A stretch of 64,000 nucleotides of DNA from Nannocystis bainbridge (GTDB lineage Bacteria; Myxococcota_A; Polyangia; Nannocystales; Nannocystaceae), in assembly GCF_028368995.1 (NCBI RefSeq), contig NZ_JAQNDL010000003.1, positions 2,294,001 to 2,358,000 of the forward strand. The letters run 5' to 3'. A program made the position numbers and the translations under genes. Within the stretch, counting starts at the first letter, position 1. Each line of letters starts with the position of its first letter. Below the pieces are notes generated by a model. The model saw only the letters and a program-made list of their open reading frames with translations. It did no database searches and had not been told where the DNA came from. Below, piece after piece: positions 1-9,454 of this stretch.

Positions 1-33
1 CTCGTCCGCGCCACCGATCGCGCCGCCATTCGT

Positions 34-1368
34 ATGACCGGCGGGGTGCGGCGGCCGGGCGAGCCGCCGATCGTGCGCGCGCGGCTGCCCTTCCTCGGCC
101 ACGCGCTGGCGATGGGGCGCGACCTCACCGCCCTCCTGCGCGCGTGTCAGCGCCAGCACGGCGATGTCTTCACCCTGCTGGTCGCGGGTCAGCGCATGCA
201 CTTCGTGCTCGACCCGCTGAGCTTCCCGCTGGTGCTCAAGGCGCAGGACAACCTGACCTTCCACGAGATCGGCCAGGAGATCGGCACACGCGCGTTCGGC
301 TACACCTCGCCGCCGCCCGGCCGCGATTACGACGAGCTCGAGAGCTACTACGGCGAGCACCTCAAGAACGCCGCGCTCGGCCCGCTGACCGCGCGCATGG
401 AGGAGCGGCTGCGGATCGCCTTCGACCGCTTCACCGGCGACGACTGGCGCGAGGAGGGGCTGTTCGACTTCAGCGCCCGGGTGATCTTCGCCGCCGGCAT
501 GGAGACCCTTTACGGCGAGGGCATCGCCGACGACGCCGCCGTCCGCGACTTCCAGCGCATCGACAAGTGGTTCCCGCTGCTGGCTGCCGGCGCGCCCGCG
601 GCCGCGTTCCCCGGCCTCCTGCGCGCGCGTGGACGGCTGCTCGTGCGCGTCGATCGCATGCGCCCCGACGCCAGCCCCTTCATCCGCGCCCGCGACCTCT
701 TGTTGGGAAAGATCACCACCCCGCGCAATCGCCGGCACCTGCAGGCCGCGATGGTCTGGGCCTCGCAGGCCAACACCTTGCCGGCGGCATTCTGGGCTCT
801 GGCCCATCTGCTCACCGATCCGCCCGGCCGCGCCGCCGTGGTCGCCGAGGTCGAGCAGCGCGGCTTCTCCGACCTCAAGCGCCTGCCCCAATTGTTCAGC
901 AGCATCTGCGAGACGCTGCGGCTGTGCAGCGAATCCTTGACGATCCGGCTGGTCCACCGCGACTGCGAGCTGACTCTGGCCGACGGCAGCAGCATCACCC
1001 TGCGCGCCGGCGACCGGGTCGCGCTGTGCCCGCAAGTGGCCCACCGCGATCCGGAGATCTTCGCCGACCCGGAGCGCTTCCAATTCGACCGTTTCCTGTC
1101 CGACACCGGCGGCCCGCGGCAATTTTTGAAGGGTGGCCAGCGTGTACCGATCCCCCTGATGCCCTACGGCGGCGGCGTCAGCATGTGTCCTGGCCGCTTC
1201 CTCGCCAACAACGAGGTCATGCAATTCGCCGGGCTCGCGCTCACGCAACTCGACATCGAGCTGCTCGAGCAGGAGTTGCCCCCGGTCGACAAGACCCGCG
1301 CCGGCCTCGGCGTGCTGTCCCCGACCCGCGATGTGCGCTGCCGGATCCGCCGCCGCCCGCGCGCCTGA
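34..1368 (+). CDS. Cytochrome P450, CYP7/CYP8-like
   Basis: A 444-aa heme-thiolate monooxygenase. The K-helix ExxR motif is ETLR at residues 293-296. The heme-binding loop reads YGGGVSMCPGR with the proximal Cys at 385. The N-terminus has a Pro-rich hinge and PFLGHAL but no membrane anchor, so the protein is probably soluble. The loop (YGGG...CPGR instead of FGxGxHxC) and the C-terminal region resemble the CYP7/CYP8 sterol and prostanoid clan more than typical bacterial P450s; this is a family impression. The ATG at 34 fits because the Pro-rich hinge follows at once, but the frame stays open to the window edge, so an upstream start is possible. No redox partner gene lies beside it. The substrate is unknown. 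Confidence 0.9.
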   Translation: MTGGVRRPGEPPIVRARLPFLGHALAMGRDLTALLRACQRQHGDVFTLLVAGQRMHFVLDPLSFPLVLKAQDNLTFHEIGQEIGTRAFGYTSPPPGRDYDELESYYGEHLKNAALGPLTARMEERLRIAFDRFTGDDWREEGLFDFSARVIFAAGMETLYGEGIADDAAVRDFQRIDKWFPLLAAGAPAAAFPGLLRARGRLLVRVDRMRPDASPFIRARDLLLGKITTPRNRRHLQAAMVWASQANTLPAAFWALAHLLTDPPGRAAVVAEVEQRGFSDLKRLPQLFSSICETLRLCSESLTIRLVHRDCELTLADGSSITLRAGDRVALCPQVAHRDPEIFADPERFQFDRFLSDTGGPRQFLKGGQRVPIPLMPYGGGVSMCPGRFLANNEVMQFAGLALTQLDIELLEQELPPVDKTRAGLGVLSPTRDVRCRIRRRPRA

Positions 1369-1440
1369 TCCTCATTTCTTGACCTCGATGGTTCGCGGCT
1401 TCATTTCTGCTGGCACGACCCGACCCGAGTTTTTTAAATC

Positions 1441-1454
1441 TGTCCTCAAGGACA
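1441..1454. repeat. 14-bp palindromic unit TGTC-N6-GACA
   Basis: A single unit with a TCAA centre lies in the 203-nt gap between the convergent ends of the P450 and the twin-CX3C lipoprotein. An A/T run just before it (TTTTTTAAA at 1431-1439) makes it a plausible terminator for the left-going gene. Confidence 0.7.
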
Positions 1455-1571
1455 TCTCATGACAATCGCGCCGACTGAACGTCAGCGACCCTGACCGGGG
1501 CGAGGGGTTATTCGCCGGGCCAGGGTCTCGACAGGACTTTCAAGGCGGACGCTCTCGATCTGCCACGGCGA

Positions 1572-2165
1572 TCACGTGCCGGGCTTGGCGGCCAGGGCCG
1601 ACGGCGGCGGCTCAGTCTTGACGCGGGCGACCTGGGCGCAGTTGAGCTCGCAGGTGGCCTGGTCGGTGGCGCGCACGCTCTTGTGGTTGTGACACTGCTT
1701 GACGCACGTCTCGAGCTGCGTGAACACCTTGTCGGGCAGCGGCGACGAAGTCTGCGCTGCCATCGTCTTGCACGAGCTGTTGCACGCGGCGTCGTCGCTG
1801 CCCGAGCAGCGGCCGAGGCACTCGGTGGCCTGGGCGATCTCGTCGCGGTCTTCGGCGGTCACGGCGCCGCGGGCCTCTGCGCCGTAAGCCGTCTCGCAGT
1901 TGAGGCTGCAGGTCTTTTGGTCGGTCTTCGCATTCACGTCGTCGCACGAGGTAAGACACTCGGAGAGGCTGGAGAACGTGCGGCCGCTGCTGCTCGCCGC
2001 GGCGAAGTCGGGCGCCACGACCACCGGCGTGGTCGCCAGCTTGCGTTCGGGCGCGGCCCGATCCTTGGCCGTGGGGGCGGCCACGACCTCCTTCTTGAGG
2101 AACTCCTGCTGGTCGCAACCGACGGCCAGCGCGAGGACGATGAGGAGCTTGGTCGCGTGATTCAT
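1572..2165 (-). CDS. Lipoprotein with three twin-CX3C units
   Basis: A 197-aa putative lipoprotein. The signal MNHATKLLIVLALAVGC has its lipobox Cys at 17. The start at 2165 is chosen because it begins the signal peptide and has GAAAGGAACG just upstream; the open frame continues further without support. After a linker the mature part carries three repeats of the form CxxxC-X(7-13)-CxxxC: CLTSC/CSLNC, CLGRC/CNSSC and CVKQC/CELNC. Each suggests a disulphide-linked helical hairpin. The spacing recalls the twin-CX3C of mitochondrial small Tim chaperones, but no homology can be claimed from the motif alone. It converges on the P450. No function can be assigned. Confidence 0.8.
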   Translation of the reverse strand: MNHATKLLIVLALAVGCDQQEFLKKEVVAAPTAKDRAAPERKLATTPVVVAPDFAAASSSGRTFSSLSECLTSCDDVNAKTDQKTCSLNCETAYGAEARGAVTAEDRDEIAQATECLGRCSGSDDAACNSSCKTMAAQTSSPLPDKVFTQLETCVKQCHNHKSVRATDQATCELNCAQVARVKTEPPPSALAAKPGT

Positions 2166-2695
2166 GGCGTTCGTTCCTTTCGAAGCCCTCCATCGACGGG
2201 GGGTGCTCAAACCCTGTGCGAGGCGGCGACTGTCGACCTGTGGCGGCCCTGCAACCCCACCACGACCACGAATCGCGCCCTGCCGATTGATCACACCAGC
2301 GAGCCGCGCAAATTGCGCATCGACGAATATCCCACTCTCTCGTCAATCACAGCAGATCGTACTCCCTGCGCCCGCGCCCGGCCGAGCCCGCCGCCCGCAT
2401 CGCATCCATGTCTCCCGGCACATGGCCTTTTCACCAGGTCACGACCAACTGCGACTGCCCTCAATCGCCGAGCGACCTGGACCGTGCGCGGGTCCTTCTG
2501 CGATCGCGCAATGACTCCAGGAGTCGACGTCGAACCGCGACCGGCAGCGCCTGATTCGATCGTGCATGCGCCGCCCGATACGCCGCCTCGGCGGCCACGC
2601 CGACGACGAGCCCGGCGCAGACTCGACGATCTCTCCGCCGTGCGGAGGGCTTCAGCCTTCGCCGCTGCGCCGACGCCCCGGAGCCGCGATTCGCC
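2166..2695. other. Intergenic region, 530 nt
   Basis: No convincing gene is seen on either strand; open frames here are short and of low quality. It holds the upstream region of the twin-CX3C lipoprotein, a diverged 14-bp unit at 2409-2422 (TG...CA ends), and an odd palindrome GACTCC-A-GGAGTC at 2513-2525 that could be a protein-binding site. Confidence 0.5.
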
Positions 2696-4141
2696 TCACC
2701 CGCCGCCGGGCGCGCCCGCGGCGGCCTTGCCCGCACCTGTCTTTGCGGACATCTGACTGCGCAGGTCGAGCAGCGCCGTGCGCAGGCCCTCCTCTACCAC
2801 CGGGTGGTAGAACGGCAGGCGCAGCGCCTGCTCGACCGTCAGCGAGCTCTGGATCGCCCACGCCAGCAGGTGCGCCAGGTGTTCGCCGGCGGGCCCCGCC
2901 AATTCGGCCCCGAGCAGCGCCCCGGTCGCGTCCGAGCCGTACACGCGCAGCAGCCCGTGGTTCTTGCCCATCACCCGCGCGCGGCCCTGGTCGCCGAAGT
3001 CGACCTGGCCGATCGAGCAGGTCGCCAGGTCGAGCGAATTGAACCGGCGGCCGACGAACGCCACCTGCGGGTCGGTGAACACGATCCCGAGCGGCGTGCG
3101 GCGCTCGCCCGGCAGCACCGTCGGGAACGACGCCGCGTTGCGCCCGGCGATCTGGCCGTCGTCGATCGCCTCGTGCAGCAGCGGGTGCAGCCCGGTCGCG
3201 TCGCCGGCCAGGAACACCGGCGCCTCGCCGCACTGCAGCGTGGTCGCGTCGAGCTCGCGCGGCCGGCCCTTGTCGTCGAGCTCGACGCCCGCGCGCTCCA
3301 GCTCGAGCCCTTTCAGCCGCGGCTCGCGGCCGGTCGCCGCCAGCACCATCGGCCATGTCCCTTCGGACACCTCGCCGTCCTCGCCGCGAAACCTGACCCA
3401 CACCCCGTCGACCCGCGCCTCGGCCGCCTCGAGCTTCGAGCGGGTGTGCAGCGTCATCTCGCGCGCCAGCCCGGACTTGGCCGCCGCCAGCACCGCCGGG
3501 TCGCGGATGCCGGCCACCTTGCCGTCGGCGCAAATCACCGTCACGCGCGCCCCGAGCCGCGCCAGCGCCTGCCCGAGCTCGACCCCGATCGGCCCCGCGC
3601 CGACCACCAGCAGGCGCTCGGGGATCGCCTCGAGCTCGAACACCTGGTCCGAGTCGATCACCCGCGGCGACTCCAGCTTCGCCAGCAGCGGCGGCACCTT
3701 CACCACCGACCCCGTCGCCACCACCACCGCCTTGCGCGCCTTGACCCGCAGGTCATCGCCGACCGCGAGCTCGTTCGTCGCCACGAAGCGGGCTCGACCG
3801 TCGATGAGCAGCCCGTTCGCGGCGAGCCGACGGACCTCCTTCAACTGATACTCGACGAAGCGGTCGCGCTCGCGGCGGACGCGGCCCATCACCTCGCCGG
3901 GGACCACGCGCGGCTCGCCCGCGTGCACGCCGAAGCGCTTGGCCTCGCGGACCGCGTGCGCCGCCTCGCCGGCCGCGATCAGCAGCTTCGAGGGCATGCA
4001 GCCGACCCGCGCGCACAGGGTCCCGAGCGGCCCCGGATCGATCGCCACCGCCTGCGCCCCCGCCTTCTCCGCCGCTCGCCGGGCGTTGAGCCCCGCCGTC
4101 CCCACGCCGATCACCGCGACATCGACCGTCTGCTCGCGCAT
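2696..4141 (-). CDS. Dihydrolipoamide dehydrogenase-like flavin disulfide oxidoreductase
   Basis: A 481-aa class I pyridine nucleotide-disulfide oxidoreductase. The FAD Rossmann motif is VIGVGTAGLNA (residues 10-20). The redox-active disulphide lies in CARVGC (Cys43, Cys48). A second NAD-binding GAGPIGVELG follows at mid-protein, and the C-terminal HPVVEE supplies the His-Glu pair of the partner subunit's active site. Family members oxidise dihydrolipoyl groups, or act as a transhydrogenase or glutathione/mercuric reductase-like enzyme; no E1/E2 genes are adjacent, so the substrate is open. It lies 58 nt downstream of the glycosylase gene on the same strand. Copies of the 14-bp palindrome lie inside the gene at 3356-3369 and in the C-terminal tail at 2738-2751, where it spells MSAKTG. 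Confidence 0.9.
   Translation of the reverse strand: MREQTVDVAVIGVGTAGLNARRAAEKAGAQAVAIDPGPLGTLCARVGCMPSKLLIAAGEAAHAVREAKRFGVHAGEPRVVPGEVMGRVRRERDRFVEYQLKEVRRLAANGLLIDGRARFVATNELAVGDDLRVKARKAVVVATGSVVKVPPLLAKLESPRVIDSDQVFELEAIPERLLVVGAGPIGVELGQALARLGARVTVICADGKVAGIRDPAVLAAAKSGLAREMTLHTRSKLEAAEARVDGVWVRFRGEDGEVSEGTWPMVLAATGREPRLKGLELERAGVELDDKGRPRELDATTLQCGEAPVFLAGDATGLHPLLHEAIDDGQIAGRNAASFPTVLPGERRTPLGIVFTDPQVAFVGRRFNSLDLATCSIGQVDFGDQGRARVMGKNHGLLRVYGSDATGALLGAELAGPAGEHLAHLLAWAIQSSLTVEQALRLPFYHPVVEEGLRTALLDLRSQMSAKTGAGKAAAGAPGGG
2738..2751. repeat. 14-bp palindromic unit in a coding tail
   Basis: An exact TGTC-N6-GACA unit inside the last codons of the oxidoreductase gene. Read on the minus strand it encodes MSAKTG. 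The GST gene at 11169 ends in MSEKTG through a sister unit. Confidence 0.7.
3356..3369. repeat. 14-bp palindromic unit inside a gene
   Basis: An exact unit (TGTCC-CTTC-GGACA) in the middle of the oxidoreductase gene, encoding SEGTW on the minus strand. The reading frame is intact, so the unit is tolerated within the folded enzyme. Confidence 0.65.
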
Positions 4142-4199
4142 GGCGGAACTATAGCCAAGACTTGCCGCGGGGCGCGTCCGCGCGATTGTGCGCCACGGC

Positions 4200-5006
4200 T
4201 CAGCCCGGATGCACCCCGCGTCCGCCGGCGCGCCTGACCTTTTCGACCTGTGTCTTCGGACCTGTCTCTTGGATCATGTCGCTCAGCGGACACGCGCCGA
4301 GCCTGGCCAGGTCGGCCGCGGCCGCCTCGGCCCAGCCGCTGTTGGCGAGCGGCGACGCCGGGCTCGGATGAAGGATCTTGCCGATCTTGGCCCGCGCGCC
4401 GACGACCTTCTGCGCCCGCTTCTCGGCCCACGCGCCGATGCCGACGACCCATGTCGGCTCGAGCAGCTCGACCAGGCGCAGCAGGTGGCGGTCGCACGCG
4501 GCCTCGAGCGGCGCGCGCTCGCCCGCGGGCAGCTTGTCGGGCGTGAAGTTCTTGCCGCTCGCCTCGATGAAGGTCAGCGGGCAGTAATTGGCGACGTAAT
4601 GGCGGTTGAAGAACCGCTCCGCGGCGCCCCATCGCTGGGCCACCGCGCCCCACAGGCGCGAGCCGCTGACCTCCGCGCGCGTGCACGCGAACCCTTGCAC
4701 CGGCCGCTCCGGGTGCTCGTGAGCGGGCCGCGACACCGGCGCCTCGATCTTCAAGAAGTCGCGCACCGCCTTGACCTCGCCGAACGGCACCCCCGTCTGC
4801 GTCATCCCGAACGGCCCCGGGTTCATGCCGAGGAACACGATGTCCTTGCGCCCGCGCCCGTACGCGGCGATGTACGCGGCGTGAGGCGCCCACGCGTAGT
4901 CGAGCGGGTGATACACGTGGGTGATCGGCTCGGCGAACGAGAGGCTGCGCACCTCGTCCGCGAGCCTTCTGGCTGCGGCCTGCAGCTCGGCGGCGATCGT
5001 CGTCAT
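4200..5006 (-). CDS. SMUG1-type uracil-DNA glycosylase
   Basis: A 268-aa base-excision enzyme that should remove uracil (and oxidised pyrimidines) from DNA. The active-site motif GMNPGPFGM is at residues 60-68, with Asn62 the water-positioning residue of the SMUG1 family. The intercalating motif HPSPAS begins at His213. The length matches SMUG1 (about 270 aa), which supports the start at 5006 over longer in-frame options at 5063 or 5213. Residues 239-258 are encoded by a four-unit array of the 14-bp palindrome (4235-4292) and look like a tail added after the domain. The flavin oxidoreductase follows 58 nt downstream on the same strand. Confidence 0.9.
   Translation of the reverse strand: MTTIAAELQAAARRLADEVRSLSFAEPITHVYHPLDYAWAPHAAYIAAYGRGRKDIVFLGMNPGPFGMTQTGVPFGEVKAVRDFLKIEAPVSRPAHEHPERPVQGFACTRAEVSGSRLWGAVAQRWGAAERFFNRHYVANYCPLTFIEASGKNFTPDKLPAGERAPLEAACDRHLLRLVELLEPTWVVGIGAWAEKRAQKVVGARAKIGKILHPSPASPLANSGWAEAAAADLARLGACPLSDMIQETGPKTQVEKVRRAGGRGVHPG
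4235..4292. repeat. Array of 14-bp palindromic units (4 units)
   Basis: Units at 4235-4248, 4249-4262, 4263-4276 and a 16-bp variant at 4277-4292 tile without gaps. They lie in the 3' end of the uracil-DNA glycosylase gene and encode about twenty C-terminal residues beyond the conserved domain. Confidence 0.7.
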
Positions 5007-5939
5007 GACAGTGCCGCCATACGCCGAAACAGCGGTCCGCAGCAAGGGCCGAGCGTTCGCCATTTTTGTATGCTCGATCGCAAGAGTTTCACTGCGACGC
5101 AACGCTTTGAACCAAAGCCGCGACCCGCAAACCATGAAGTCCGTTGCATGCTGCTGCAACGACCCGCTGCGAACACGACCTCGGCCGTGACGCACGAGCG
5201 GCGCGGCCGCCATGCAGCGACACCGACCGGCGCTTCCTTCTCTTCGCGGATCCGCGTCGAGGCGTCCGGCCCATGCCCGGCTCGGCGCACGCCGTCGCGT
5301 CGCTCAGGTTCTTGCCGAGCCCGAGCTTGATCGCGAAATCTCCTCGCCAGCCCGGCGCTGCCCGGGTGAGCCGCTCGTGATCGATCTCCCGGCCTCCGCC
5401 CTGCTCAGGCATGTCGTCCCCGGCAGGCGCGCACGCACCGCCCCACCAATCCGTGCTGGTCGCATCGTTCAGCATCGCCAGGGCGGCGCTCCGAACCCAC
5501 GGACCCGCTCATCCGCGGCTTCGGTCCCGCGACCTGGCAGCGCGGTCATCTATACGTTCGATGCCTCGACACCTCCGCAGCGATACGACCTGGCACCGTA
5601 ACCTTTGAGCTTTTGTCGCGACACGGCCGCCCGCGAACGCGGACGCGAAGCGCCCAGGAGGCCGCCCGGGCCCTCCTGGCGGGCATCTGCGACATTTCCG
5701 CCGCGTCACGTGTCGCGCGTTATCGCCCGCCAATGGCGGCTGTTTCGCGCCGGCCGTCGGCTGCAGGGTGCTCACCCGACGGACCGGGCGGACCCGCCTC
5801 GCGGTTCGTACTACCAGCAATGACCCCCATTGGCGGCAGTCCAAGTCTGCGATCAACACCGGGTGCGCGGCCCGTTGCACCTGCATGGACCGGTTGCAGC
5901 GCGTTGCGCGGTCGCGCACCTCGCTGGTATCTTCATGGC
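5007..5939. other. Divergent intergenic region, 933 nt
   Basis: This lies between the divergent glycosylase and hydrolase-lipoprotein genes, so promoters for both must be here. The open frames are Arg/Pro/Ala-rich shadows without recognisable domains, and I support no gene. I see no array of the 14-bp unit and no clear hairpin terminator. Confidence 0.45.
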
Positions 5940-8162
5940 ATGCGATGGTCCCCCCACCTCGTCGCCCTCCTGTTTGCGTCCGCGTGTGGTTTTGAAGAAG
6001 ACGGCTCGTCTGCCTCTCAGGGCGGCGGGAACGGCGATGGAACCACCACCACCACCACCACCGGCGAGCCGACCACCGGCGCCGAACTACCCCCGGGTTT
6101 TTGGCCTGGCGTCGCCTGCGCCCCTGCTGCCGAGGAGCAGGAGTCCGGGCCGAAGATCTATTTCGACCTCGACGCCGGCAAGCTCGCCGGCCGCGATTTT
6201 TTCCGCCTGCCGTTCCCGCTCGACGCGCGTCGGCGCGGCGGCGGCATCGACCTCACCGGCTTTCCGAGCCCGCCGCCCGAGCTCGACCCCGCCTTTGGCA
6301 ACGTCGTCGGCCGCTGGTTGACCATGCTGCGGTCCGACGCCGCCGGCTTCGCCGTCAACAGCGCCATCCTCTTTCGCAGCACCCACGGCCTCGGCTCGCC
6401 GCAGGGCATCTCGATCGTCAACATCGACCCGGGCCACCCCGACTACGGCAAGAAGCTCGAGGGCCTGTCGTACAGCGCCAAGAACGGCGACACCAGCGGC
6501 AACAACTATATCTGCCGCAACTGGCTCGCCGTCGAGACCATCGACGGCGTCCCGCTCGCGCCCGACACCACCTACGCGGTGCTGATCACCGACGACCTGC
6601 GCACCGTCGACGGCGAGCGGCTCAGCCCCGATGCTGACTTTTCGGCCATGCTCCAAGGGACAGCCCCGAGCAGCGGCGCGCGCAAGGCCGCGTGGGACAC
6701 CTTCGCCCCGCTGCGCCAGTTCCTCGGCAGCGCCGAGAACCAGGCCGGCGAGAACGTCCAGGCCGGCCGCCTGGTCGGCGGCAGCGTGTTCACCACCGCC
6801 GCCAACACCGAGGTCCTCGCCGGCGCCCGCGCGGCCGCGCGAGCCGCCCCGCTCTACGTCTCCGACCTCCACCTGTGCCAGGCCGCCGGCCCGAGCCCGT
6901 GCTCCGAGTTCGTCGGCCTGACCGCCGAGGAGCGAGCCGAGCGCGAGTGCGGCGCGCCGTCGCCCGATCATCTCGAGGTGCACGGCCGCGTGCGCCTGCC
7001 GATCTTCCAGGAGGGCATCCCGCCGTACGCCGAGATCGGCGGCCGCATCGACATCGAGGCCGGCGCGCCGGTCCAGCGCACCAGCGTCGACGCCTGCTTC
7101 AGCGTGACCCTCCCGGCCGGCCCGCCGCCCGAAGCCGGCTGGCCGGCGCTGGTCTACGCCCACGGCACCGGCGGCGGCTTCCGCAGCCCGCTGATCGACG
7201 GCACCGCCCGCGCCCTGGCCGGCCGCGGCTTCGCCACCATCGCCCTCGAGGGCGTGATGCACGGCGAGCGCCGCAACGACAGCGACGACGACGGCGAGGT
7301 CGAGGGCCTCGACGTCGATCAATTGGTGTTCAACGTCCGCAACCCCGAGTCCGCGCGCGACACGATCGTGCAGGGGGCGATCGATCAATTCACCGCGCTC
7401 CGCCTGGCGGAGGAGTGGCAAGACGAGACCCTGCTCGCCGGCCAGGTGCTGCGATTCGACGCGAGCGCGCTGTTCTTCATGGGCCACAGCCAGGGCGCCA
7501 ATTCAGGCGCGCTGTTCCTGCCGTTCGAGCCGCTGGTGCGCGCCGCGGTGCTGAGCGGCGGCGGGGCCAAGCTGCCGCGCACCCTGCTCGGCAAGGAGGA
7601 GCCCAAGGTCGAAAACCCGGTCAACGGCGACTGGCTGGCCCCGCGCGAGCTGCTGCAGCTGGCGTTCCAGGAGCGCCCCGACCGCCCGCTCGACACGCCG
7701 CACCCGATGCTCATCCTGCTCAACACCTACGTCAATCGCTCCGACGCCGACAACACCGCACCGCTGATTCGTCGCCGCCCGCTCGACGGCGTCCCGGCCA
7801 AGCACGTGCTCAATTACATCGGCCACGTCGACAGCTACAGCCCGCTGCGCGCCGCCGGCAACCTCGCCATGGGCATCGCCGCGCCGATCGGCGAGCACAA
7901 CCTGTTCCCGCCGCCCTGTGATGATTACACCGACGAGAACGAGCGCATCGCCTGCGGCTGGACCGCCGGCCAATGGCTGCCCGAGGTCGACCTCCCGGCC
8001 ACCGGCAACGCCAGCGGCGGCCAGCTCACCGCCGTCACCCGTATGCTGCCCGCGCCCGCCGGCAAGGACGGTCACTACGTCGCCTTCGAACCGGCCGAGA
8101 TGACCCGCATCGCCGACTTCTTCGAGTCCGCCCTCGGCGGCGAGGTCCCGACAGTAAAATGA
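5940..8162 (+). CDS. Alpha/beta-hydrolase-fold lipoprotein
   Basis: A 740-aa putative secreted lipoprotein. The signal MRWSPHLVALLFASAC ends in a lipobox, then a Gly/Ser/Thr linker containing a run of seven Thr. The C-terminal half is an alpha/beta hydrolase: an oxyanion-type YAHGTGGG stretch, then a nucleophile elbow GHSQG with Ser at about residue 517. The N-terminal half resembles the extended N-terminal region of large bacterial lipases/esterases. The enzyme is probably displayed on the outer membrane and hydrolyses an ester; the substrate is unknown. ATG 5940 is chosen because it opens the signal peptide. A 77-nt A/T-rich gap separates it from the next lipoprotein gene. Confidence 0.85.
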   Translation: MRWSPHLVALLFASACGFEEDGSSASQGGGNGDGTTTTTTTGEPTTGAELPPGFWPGVACAPAAEEQESGPKIYFDLDAGKLAGRDFFRLPFPLDARRRGGGIDLTGFPSPPPELDPAFGNVVGRWLTMLRSDAAGFAVNSAILFRSTHGLGSPQGISIVNIDPGHPDYGKKLEGLSYSAKNGDTSGNNYICRNWLAVETIDGVPLAPDTTYAVLITDDLRTVDGERLSPDADFSAMLQGTAPSSGARKAAWDTFAPLRQFLGSAENQAGENVQAGRLVGGSVFTTAANTEVLAGARAAARAAPLYVSDLHLCQAAGPSPCSEFVGLTAEERAERECGAPSPDHLEVHGRVRLPIFQEGIPPYAEIGGRIDIEAGAPVQRTSVDACFSVTLPAGPPPEAGWPALVYAHGTGGGFRSPLIDGTARALAGRGFATIALEGVMHGERRNDSDDDGEVEGLDVDQLVFNVRNPESARDTIVQGAIDQFTALRLAEEWQDETLLAGQVLRFDASALFFMGHSQGANSGALFLPFEPLVRAAVLSGGGAKLPRTLLGKEEPKVENPVNGDWLAPRELLQLAFQERPDRPLDTPHPMLILLNTYVNRSDADNTAPLIRRRPLDGVPAKHVLNYIGHVDSYSPLRAAGNLAMGIAAPIGEHNLFPPPCDDYTDENERIACGWTAGQWLPEVDLPATGNASGGQLTAVTRMLPAPAGKDGHYVAFEPAEMTRIADFFESALGGEVPTVK

Positions 8163-8176
8163 GCGATTCCGCGCGA

Positions 8177-8230
8177 AAATAACCTCACGCGCGTTAGTTT
8201 TTATACTTTTATTGTAAGTTTTGTCGTATT
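8177..8230 (+). promoter_or_regulatory. A/T-rich candidate promoter
   Basis: A rare A/T-rich stretch in this GC-rich window, holding TATACT at 8202-8207, 33 nt before the lipoprotein start at 8240. No convincing -35 element is visible. The assignment rests on composition and position only. Confidence 0.3.
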
Positions 8231-8239
8231 CTCGACGGC

Positions 8240-9229
8240 ATGGCTTCGACGCTTTGCCGCCGAGTCTTCTGCTTCACCCTCGCCTGCGCCTGCGGTCCCC
8301 AACCCGCCGACGAGACCACCGGCACCACCGATACGCCCGGCACCACCGATACGCCGGGCCTCACCACCGGCACGACGAGCACCACCGGCGACACCACCCT
8401 CGTCGAGACAACCTCGACGGTCACCGGCAATCCCACCACCGCGCATCCCACCACCACGAGTCCCACGCTCACGACGGACAGCGACGATTCGGGCGTGACC
8501 GGCGGCGACTTCGTCATCACCCCGGACGGCGGCGGCAGCATTTGTGACGATGCGGTACGCCTCTCGCAATGCGATCCGTGGAACCAGAATTGCCCCCGCG
8601 GTGAGAAGTGCTCGCCCTCGAACCGCGGCTGCGACGAGCTCGAGATGAACCGCTGCGACGAGCTCCCGCGCCAGCCCGTCCCGGTCGGCGGCGCCTGCAC
8701 CTCCGAGAATCATCCGCTCAGCGGCCGAAACGACTGTGACATCGGCGCCACCTGCTGGTTCGTCGATCCCGCAAGCCTGACCGGGACCTGCGTCAGCCTG
8801 TGCCACGGCTCGCCCGAAGCCCCCGACTGCACCCACGTGCCTGGCACCACCTGCGTGTTCGTCCACGACAACGATTACGCCCCGCTGTGCCTGCCGACCT
8901 GCGATCCGCTCGAGAAGACCTGTCCCGCAGGACATCATTGTCACCCGACCCCGCACGCCCCCGAGGCGTTCGCCTGCATCCCCGACACCTCGGCGCCGGT
9001 CGGCGCGGCCTTCGAACCGTGCAGCACTACCAACTGCGCCCCCGGCCTGCTCTGCGCCGAGCCCGAAGCCGCCGCCGTCGAATGTGCCCCCGACACCAAT
9101 TGCTGCACCCCCCTGTGCGACCTCGACGCCCCCGCCTGCCCCGGCGCCGGCCAGTCCTGCCTGCCCTACTACGAGATCGGCCAGGCCCCCGCCGGCCTCG
9201 AGAACGTCGGCCGCTGCGCCCTGCCGTGA
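8240..9229 (+). CDS. Cys-rich lipoprotein
   Basis: A 329-aa putative lipoprotein. The signal ends at TLACACG, followed by a long Thr-rich linker (TTGTTDTPGTTDTPG and more) and a Cys-rich mature domain with repeated CPxG-type turns, such as NCPRGEKC and TCPAGHHC. This is the style of many uncharacterised secreted myxobacterial proteins with small disulphide-stabilised modules. No catalytic motif is visible. The codons for TCPAGH contain an exact 14-bp palindromic unit (8921-8934). The start at 8240 follows the A/T-rich candidate promoter. The function is unknown. Confidence 0.8.
   Translation: MASTLCRRVFCFTLACACGPQPADETTGTTDTPGTTDTPGLTTGTTSTTGDTTLVETTSTVTGNPTTAHPTTTSPTLTTDSDDSGVTGGDFVITPDGGGSICDDAVRLSQCDPWNQNCPRGEKCSPSNRGCDELEMNRCDELPRQPVPVGGACTSENHPLSGRNDCDIGATCWFVDPASLTGTCVSLCHGSPEAPDCTHVPGTTCVFVHDNDYAPLCLPTCDPLEKTCPAGHHCHPTPHAPEAFACIPDTSAPVGAAFEPCSTTNCAPGLLCAEPEAAAVECAPDTNCCTPLCDLDAPACPGAGQSCLPYYEIGQAPAGLENVGRCALP
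8921..8934. repeat. 14-bp palindromic unit inside a gene
   Basis: An exact TGTC-N6-GACA unit read as Cys-Pro-Ala-Gly-His in a Cys-rich lipoprotein. CPxGxxC turns are common in such proteins, so part of the match may come from protein constraint. Confidence 0.5.
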
Positions 9230-9454
9230 TTCGCCCACCCATGATTCAGGCTCGCCGGCGCGAATGCCCACATCCCCGCGAGCCCACGCTACCGAGCTCC
9301 GGGCTCTCGGTCCCCACCGTCGGCGGGGCCCTCGACCTCCTCCCGCAATGAAGGGCCGCGCCCCGGCGCGCAGGTCCGCGCGTCCGGGTGGTGCGCAGGT
9401 TTTTCCGCACCGCGCGAAGTTGACTGCCGCCGGCCGCTGACCGACGATCGGTGG

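Noticed and set aside
5089..5475. Possible gene in the large divergent gap
   Set aside because: No ribosome-binding site, no domain and Arg/Gly/Ala-biased composition; most likely a chance open frame.
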